Shown here: positions 6,993 through 11,328 of the stretch, piece by piece
How positions within the stretch are numbered: position 1 is the first letter of the stretch
Layout of the letters: each line of letters begins with the position of its first letter
The notes under the pieces: model-generated
Seen by the model: the letters and a program-made list of their open reading frames with translations, nothing else
Databases searched by the model: none
What the model was told of the DNA's origin: nothing
Position numbers and translations under genes: made by a program
Origin: Microcaldota archaeon
GTDB taxonomy: Archaea; Micrarchaeota; Micrarchaeia; Micrarchaeales; CABMGC01
Length of the DNA: 11,328 bases
Assembly: GCA_021804305.1 (NCBI GenBank)
Contig: JAJZKF010000015.1
Coordinates: 1-11,328 of the forward strand
Direction: 5' to 3'

Positions 6993-7017
6993 CAGCATCA
7001 TGCTGGATATTTATTTG
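6993..7017 (+). terminator. Hairpin plus T-rich tail, possible operon terminator
   Basis: CAGCA (6993-6997) and TGCTG (7001-7005) around a TCA loop, followed by GATATTTATTTG (7006-7017). The T-rich part runs into the 3' end of the convergent prenyl synthase gene. Archaeal termination depends mainly on T-tracts and FttA, so the hairpin may instead protect the RNA 3' end. Confidence 0.35.
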
Positions 7018-7886
7018 AGGAGCACCAGGTTTGCGTATGACGTAAGATCTGCAGCGCAGTCTAGCCTGTCAAGGCTCCTTGTCGCAAGGTGCACATATTT
7101 TTGATTTATGGTCTTTGCCTCTGCTATAGCCTGAGCTTTCCCCATGCCTCTGTGCTCCATCAGGGTCTTCACGATATTCGGCCTGTATTTTCTCAGGTCC
7201 GTGCCGTGCTTTCTGGTCTCCAGCCCCAGAGCGTCGATTATATCATCCCTTATCTGGAAGGCGATGCCAAAGTTGTCCCCGAATGAGTACAGATTTCTCT
7301 GAAGCCTGCTCTTTCTGTATGCTGCAACTATGCTCGCAGAGGTTCCCAGCAGGGACGAGCTCTTCAGGTGCGCTATCCTTAGATATTCCTTCATGTTGGG
7401 TGTCTGCCTGTTCCTCTGCCATGCATAGTCAAGCGCCTCCCCAGCGCACATCTCCATGGCTACTTTTGACACCATGCCTATGACCTTGGGGCCGTATTCG
7501 GCTGATTCCTCAACAGCCTTGGAGATCAGGGCGTCGCCTGCTATTATCGCCCTTCCTGCCCCGTACTTAGCGTGTACAGTCATCACTCCTCTCCGCACCA
7601 AATCACCGTCGATTATGTCGTCGTGGATCATGGACGACGTGTGAAGCAGTTCTACGGCAGATGCGAGCCTGACAAAGTTGTCAGGGACTTCGCGTATAGC
7701 AGCTGCCCCTGCGAATACAAGCAGCGGCCTGAGCATCTTTCCTTTCGTAGACAGCAGGTGAGATGCAGGCGCGGCAAGCTCGCGGTTTATGAATTCTGAG
7801 CGGGCCATGGATTCGAGTCTTGCCTGCGTTTTTCTCATCCCCACGGCTATTCTGCCAGACAGTTTAGGGTATACCTCGATGTACAC
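7011..7886 (-). CDS. trans-Polyprenyl diphosphate synthase (GGPP or longer chain)
   Basis: Class I head-to-tail prenyltransferase, 291 residues, adding isopentenyl diphosphate to an allylic primer. It contains GKMLRP (49-54), the first aspartate-rich motif HDDIID (D89, D90, D93) followed by RRG, AGDAL (116-120), and the second motif QIRDDIID (D214, D215, D218) followed by GTDLRKYRPNIVK. Residues 4 and 5 before the first motif are Ser85 and Ser84; archaeal GGPP synthases usually carry an aromatic residue at -5, and small residues there go with longer products. It may therefore make a quinone tail, though membrane-lipid GGPP cannot be excluded. The start is GTG at 7886, the first start after the TATA-like box; an ATG at 7838 is an alternative. 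It converges on the sdh operon and diverges from the MFS gene. Confidence 0.88.
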   Translation of the reverse strand: MYIEVYPKLSGRIAVGMRKTQARLESMARSEFINRELAAPASHLLSTKGKMLRPLLVFAGAAAIREVPDNFVRLASAVELLHTSSMIHDDIIDGDLVRRGVMTVHAKYGAGRAIIAGDALISKAVEESAEYGPKVIGMVSKVAMEMCAGEALDYAWQRNRQTPNMKEYLRIAHLKSSSLLGTSASIVAAYRKSRLQRNLYSFGDNFGIAFQIRDDIIDALGLETRKHGTDLRKYRPNIVKTLMEHRGMGKAQAIAEAKTINQKYVHLATRSLDRLDCAADLTSYANLVLLK

Positions 7887-7903
7887 GGCACCAGCAAGTT
7901 ACA

Positions 7904-7911
7904 TTATTTAT
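7904..7911 (+). promoter_or_regulatory. TATA-like box for the MFS gene
   Basis: TTATTTAT on the plus strand, centred about 21 bases before ATG 7929. Expected initiation falls at or within a few bases of the ATG, so the transcript would be leaderless; the second ATG at 7935 is a possible start too. Confidence 0.4.
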
Positions 7912-7918
7912 GTACAGG

Positions 7919-7927
7919 ATATTTATA
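7919..7927 (-). promoter_or_regulatory. TATA-like box for the prenyl synthase gene
   Basis: TATAAATAT on the minus strand, centred about 37 bases before the GTG at 7886, predicting a leader of about ten bases. It abuts the MFS start codon, so the two divergent promoters overlap within 42 bp. Confidence 0.45.
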
Positions 7928-7928
7928 C

Positions 7929-9254
7929 ATGAGCATGACATGCATGCAAGAGCGGCCTGAGTACATGGAAACCCCGGTTTCGAAGAAGGACAGGAGATGG
8001 TTGTACGTAACCATGCCTGCAAACATAGCCCTAGGCCCGGCCTCCACTTTTATAGCGCTATACATACTAGGCTTGGGTGGCAATGTAATAGAGGTGTCAT
8101 ACGCCATAACTCTGGGGTACCTTGTCGTGATACCTGCATCGTACATGTGGGGTAAAGTCAGTGACTTGTACAACAACAGGAAGGCACAGATATTCATATC
8201 GTATGCCGGCACAGCTGCAGGGCTTGGGATGATATACTTCACGCAGCAGATATACCTGGTAATAGGGCTTTACGGAGCTATCTTCTTCTTCAGGAGCGCG
8301 AAGAACGCACCGCTCAACCTGCTGGTAATGGAAACCGGGAGCAAAGGTACCTGGGCTAAGGGATTTTCAAAATACCAAATGATAATGGGCATAGGCACCT
8401 CGCTTGGGCTTGCGCTTTCAGCTGTGATAGCAGGGCTATCTCTGCTCAGGTACCTCATGCTGCTTCTTGCAGGAGCCTCTGCAATCTCTGCTGTCCTTGC
8501 GCTGAGATACGTGAAGGGCTCTGGGAAGAGCATGAGAAGCACTGCACTGCTGAAAGACATGGCACTTATGTTCTCCAGAATGATGGTAGAGCCGATACTC
8601 CCGCTAAGAACGGCCAGCCCGAAGATGCTGCGGAGGTGGCTGTCGCGCTACGTGGCACTGAAGAAGGTGTCGAGAAGCTACGTGTCGATGATATTTGCCG
8701 GGAGCTTCGTTTTCTTCCTTGGGACATCTCTGTTCAATACTGTGTACGCTGCAGGCCTTGACTCACGGGGCCTTCCTGGATCTCAGATATTCGTAATCTT
8801 CTTCATAGCCCAGCTGGTCCAGACGTACGCATTCATATACGCAGGTAGGAGGCTTGCAAAGGACAGCAAGAAATGGCTCACATCCAGATCTCTGGTGCTT
8901 AGGGGGCTCTCATACGCACTGATAGGAATCACCTTCTTCGTTCTGGCAGGCACCCAGTTCTTTGGAGTTGACCTTATACTTTACCTGCTGGCTGGGGGGC
9001 TTGCCTACTCTCTTTATACAGTGGCATCCAACACACTGCTTTTTGAAGCTATGAACAAGATACACAGGGGCACAACGCTCGGGATGTTCTCCGCAGTAAC
9101 CGGGGTGGCGATGCTGGCAGGTGCCTTGGCCTCTGGATACCTTGCTTACTACATCGGATATGGGTATGTGTTCATGGCCGCCGGCGCGCTTATGCTTCTC
9201 GCGTCTGCAATGTTTGCATACCTGCCAAAAAGAATGAATATAGTATTCAGTTGA
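7929..9254 (+). CDS. Major facilitator superfamily transporter
   Basis: A 441-residue polytopic membrane protein, the size of a 12-helix MFS permease. Two bundles of about six hydrophobic helices are separated by a basic central loop of roughly 60 residues (about 195-250). The MFS motif A appears after helix 2 as GKVSDLYNNRK (75-85), with the expected Gly, Asp and basic residues. Helices are rich in Gly/Ala and contain few charges, and no family-specific substrate motif is recognisable, so the substrate is unknown; efflux or uptake of a small solute are both possible. The first ATG (7929) is chosen because initiation is expected close to it; ATGs at 7935 and 7965 would trim only the hydrophilic N-terminus. 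The end overlaps the convergent DUF192 gene by eight bases. Confidence 0.85.
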   Translation: MSMTCMQERPEYMETPVSKKDRRWLYVTMPANIALGPASTFIALYILGLGGNVIEVSYAITLGYLVVIPASYMWGKVSDLYNNRKAQIFISYAGTAAGLGMIYFTQQIYLVIGLYGAIFFFRSAKNAPLNLLVMETGSKGTWAKGFSKYQMIMGIGTSLGLALSAVIAGLSLLRYLMLLLAGASAISAVLALRYVKGSGKSMRSTALLKDMALMFSRMMVEPILPLRTASPKMLRRWLSRYVALKKVSRSYVSMIFAGSFVFFLGTSLFNTVYAAGLDSRGLPGSQIFVIFFIAQLVQTYAFIYAGRRLAKDSKKWLTSRSLVLRGLSYALIGITFFVLAGTQFFGVDLILYLLAGGLAYSLYTVASNTLLFEAMNKIHRGTTLGMFSAVTGVAMLAGALASGYLAYYIGYGYVFMAAGALMLLASAMFAYLPKRMNIVFS

Positions 9255-9666
9255 GCCTGCGTCGCAGCGCAGGCAGGATGCAGCCTCGCTTTATCCCAAT
9301 CCGCCTTGCAACGCCTGCGTTGAACTCAAGGACGTACTTGGCTGGAAGAGAGGGGTTGTATGTACCGCATCCCATGATTCCGCTGCACTGGACTGCGTTT
9401 TCCATGATGTCCACCACCTTTCCCGATGAGTCTGCCCATATTATGTCTATCGGGAAGTTCATGTTGAGCATCCATATTCCGTATCTTGATTCCCGCCCGA
9501 ATGAAAACAGCATGCACTCGTTGCTGCGCATGGAACTCCTGTGCATGAGGCCGAGCGCCTGCTTCAGGAAAGAATCAGCGATCATGGCAGAAAACGTGAA
9601 GGACCTTATCTTTATTTTTCGCCTCCTGAACCTGACAACTCTGTAGAGTATCTTGCTTAACACCAT
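9247..9666 (-). CDS. DUF192 family protein
   Basis: A 139-residue DUF192 protein of unknown biochemical function. The family core is clear: LGLMHRSSM, ECMLFSFGRESRYGIWMLNM, NFPIDIIWAD, then a Cys-containing loop (CSGIMGCGTYNPSLPAKYVL) and EFNAGVARRIGIKRGC. Many bacterial members are secreted or lipoproteins; here a basic N-terminus (VRFRRRKIKIR) and no evident signal peptide suggest a cytoplasmic protein. The start at ATG 9666 is chosen because AGGT lies six bases upstream (9673-9676) and it clears the preceding gene; a reading from 9768 would overlap the aldehyde dehydrogenase gene by about 90 bases. It begins eight bases after that gene's stop, so the two are probably co-transcribed. The C-terminus overlaps the convergent transporter gene. 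Confidence 0.85.
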   Translation of the reverse strand: MVLSKILYRVVRFRRRKIKIRSFTFSAMIADSFLKQALGLMHRSSMRSNECMLFSFGRESRYGIWMLNMNFPIDIIWADSSGKVVDIMENAVQCSGIMGCGTYNPSLPAKYVLEFNAGVARRIGIKRGCILPALRRRLN

Positions 9667-9672
9667 ACAAGT

Positions 9673-9676
9673 ACCT
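9673..9676 (-). promoter_or_regulatory. Ribosome binding site fixing the DUF192 start
   Basis: AGGT on the minus strand six bases before ATG 9666. It overlaps the TAG stop of the aldehyde dehydrogenase gene (9675-9677), implying coupled translation of the two genes. Confidence 0.5.
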
Positions 9677-11297
9677 ATTTTACCAGCGCCTGGCTCTGCT
9701 CCCTCATGAACTGCTGCAGGTAGAACCTGCTTCCTGAACCTTTTCCTGTAAGGCCGCTGCCCTTCCATCCTACGAAAGTATGCAGATTTACTATCGCACC
9801 TGTCGTTGCGCTGACCTCCCTGTTTACGTACAGCACTCCTGCCTCTATTTTGTCCATATATCTCCTTATCTCGCTTTGCTTGTTGCTGTATAACCCTGAG
9901 GTCAGGCCGTACTCTGAATCGTTCGCCTTTGCGATTGCATCATCGAACCTCTTGTATGCTGCGACAGCCAGAAAGGGCAAGAAAAGTTCCCTGTGGAAGA
10001 TCTCGCTGTCATAAGGAAGCTGCGCTATTACAGGCTCTACATAAATGCCATTTGGAACAGGGTTGACCTGGTTGCCTCCATAGACTATCCTGCCAGACAT
10101 CTTTGCAACGTCGACATACTTCTTGTATGTCTCTAGGGCTGACTCATTTATCAGAGGCCCCATATAGTTCCCCTTCACCAGCGGATCGCCTGCCTTAAGG
10201 GACTTTGCCTTTTCTATAAGCATGAGCAGAAACTTGTCCATTACAGACTCGTGCACATACACCCTGGAGCAGGCGCTGCACTTCTGCCCATCAAACCCGA
10301 AGGCAGCGCTGGCCACGCCTGACACTGCCTTTGCAAGATCGGCGTGCTGCGACACTATGACCGCATTCTTCCCGCCCATCTCTACAACAAAAACCTTAAG
10401 CTGCCCTGTATTGTATGCCCTGGATATCATGCCAAGGCCTGTGGACTTTGAACCGGTGAAGGCTATACCGCTTACCTTTGGGTTGGACACCAACTCTTCC
10501 CCTACCTGAGAACCAGGCCCGGTCACATAATTGAAAACCCCCTCTGGTACCCCAGCATCCTTGAATGCCTCATATATCTTGAGACCTGTCAGCATGGACA
10601 TACTGTCGGTTGAGGAAGGCTTGAATACCACAGTGTTGCCGGTTATCAGAGCCCCAGTGCTCATACCGGTTGATATCGATACCGGGAAGTTGAATGGCGC
10701 TATTACTCCGAATACTCCGTAGGGTTTCATCGTTATAGCCACCTTTTCCTCTGATGACGGTGCACCCTGGAACCCTGAACTTACCTTTGCAGTTGAGCTT
10801 TGCATAGAGGTCTTTCGCAAGTAGCCCTTGTTCTTTTCCAGATCAATGGAGTAGTAGTTCAGGAAGTCGATTGCCTCGTCCACCTCCCCTATTGACTCAT
10901 ACCTAGACTTCCCGTTCTCTATGCTCAGTATTGCAGCTATAGGGAATTTGTCTCTGGAAAATATTTTTGCTGCATTCCTGAATATCTCTGCCCTTTTCTT
11001 ATAATCAGTCAGGCGCCAGTCCTGAAAGGCAGAGCAGGCAGAATCTATTGCCTTCTGGGTTTGCTCTCTAGTTCCTTTCTGGAATCTGCCTATGACAGTG
11101 GTCCTGTCTATTGGAGAGTACTCGACTATCTCTTCTTGGGAGTAGAACTCCTTGCCGGATATGAAGATGGGGAACCTCTTCCCTAGTACCTCGAGCTTTA
11201 CTTCCTCCACAGCAGAATCAAAGAGCCCGTCGAACTCCGCCTCATTTCCAGACTCAAGAAACTTCTTGTAGGTGAATTCATTTTCGAAAGCCCGCAT
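9675..11297 (-). CDS. rocA: L-glutamate gamma-semialdehyde (1-pyrroline-5-carboxylate) dehydrogenase
   Basis: An NAD(P)-dependent aldehyde dehydrogenase, 540 residues, oxidising glutamate semialdehyde (from proline or ornithine/arginine breakdown) to glutamate. Catalytic and cofactor residues are in place: oxyanion Asn N203 in APFNFPVSI, FKPSS (225-229), the FTGSKSTG Rossmann loop (280-287), general base E306 in VVEMGGKN, and nucleophile C340 in FDGQKCSACSRVYV, a form typical of the P5C dehydrogenase subgroup. The N-terminal FENEFTYKKFL and the C-terminal QQFMREQSQ also fit that subgroup. The usual PFGG near the C-terminus reads TFVG, a minor variation. ATG 11297 is the first start; the next in-frame Met is at residue 165. 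An AT-rich box lies too close (about 10 bases) to be its promoter, so the true promoter is probably outside the window. DUF192 follows. Confidence 0.87.
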   Translation of the reverse strand: MRAFENEFTYKKFLESGNEAEFDGLFDSAVEEVKLEVLGKRFPIFISGKEFYSQEEIVEYSPIDRTTVIGRFQKGTREQTQKAIDSACSAFQDWRLTDYKKRAEIFRNAAKIFSRDKFPIAAILSIENGKSRYESIGEVDEAIDFLNYYSIDLEKNKGYLRKTSMQSSTAKVSSGFQGAPSSEEKVAITMKPYGVFGVIAPFNFPVSISTGMSTGALITGNTVVFKPSSTDSMSMLTGLKIYEAFKDAGVPEGVFNYVTGPGSQVGEELVSNPKVSGIAFTGSKSTGLGMISRAYNTGQLKVFVVEMGGKNAVIVSQHADLAKAVSGVASAAFGFDGQKCSACSRVYVHESVMDKFLLMLIEKAKSLKAGDPLVKGNYMGPLINESALETYKKYVDVAKMSGRIVYGGNQVNPVPNGIYVEPVIAQLPYDSEIFHRELFLPFLAVAAYKRFDDAIAKANDSEYGLTSGLYSNKQSEIRRYMDKIEAGVLYVNREVSATTGAIVNLHTFVGWKGSGLTGKGSGSRFYLQQFMREQSQALVK

Positions 11298-11328
11298 ACA
11301 ATCGCATAAATATCTGGCAGGAAGGGTT

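Noticed and set aside
9667..9768. 34-residue N-terminal extension of the DUF192 protein
   Set aside because: It would overlap the aldehyde dehydrogenase coding end by about 90 bases and is not family-like; the ATG at 9666 has AGGT six bases upstream.
11302..11313. TATA-like ATATTTAT just before the P5C dehydrogenase ATG
   Set aside because: It lies only about ten bases from the ATG, so initiation from it would fall inside the gene; it is unlikely to be that gene's promoter.

Overview
The window looks like chromosomal DNA from an archaeon. It carries a 20S proteasome beta subunit next to the start of a KH/beta-CASP RNase (FttA/aCPSF1), a free-standing TRAM-domain protein, TATA-like boxes, and short GGTG/AGGT ribosome-binding sites. 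A tightly packed TCA/respiratory operon with possible quinone genes beside these informational genes would fit an acid-environment, small-genome lineage such as a Micrarchaeum-like (ARMAN) archaeon, or a Thermoplasmata relative. That lineage call is inference from gene content only.

Layout. Positions 1-1307 (minus strand) read TRAM protein -> psmB -> fttA, the last cut by the window edge. A 155-bp divergent promoter region (1308-1462) separates this from a plus-strand operon at 1463-6951: sdhA, a three-helix membrane anchor (sdhC-like), an iron-sulfur subunit carrying its own two N-terminal membrane helices (an apparent sdhD-sdhB fusion), class II fumarase, a UbiE-like methyltransferase, and a Trm112-like zinc protein. 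Gaps inside the operon run from a 4-base overlap to 7 bases. A short convergent spacer with two hairpins follows. Then comes a minus-strand trans-polyprenyl diphosphate synthase (7011-7886), which shares a 42-bp promoter region with a plus-strand MFS transporter (7929-9254). The transporter's end overlaps, convergently by 8 bases, a minus-strand DUF192 gene. DUF192 is the downstream partner of a glutamate-semialdehyde/P5C dehydrogenase (9675-11297).

How it fits together. The succinate:quinone oxidoreductase and fumarase carry out succinate -> fumarate -> malate and pass electrons to a quinone. The UbiE-like methyltransferase could finish the quinone ring, perhaps activated by the adjacent Trm112-like protein. 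The prenyl synthase, whose chain-length pocket resembles that of long-chain quinone-tail enzymes, could supply the side chain. P5C dehydrogenase would feed glutamate toward 2-oxoglutarate. The most unusual items are the membrane-helix/FeS fusion, the UbiE-Trm112 pairing in an sdh-fum operon, the near absence of histidine in the membrane anchor, and substitutions at two conserved active-site positions of the proteasome beta subunit. No mobile element, CRISPR array, tRNA or rRNA was seen.
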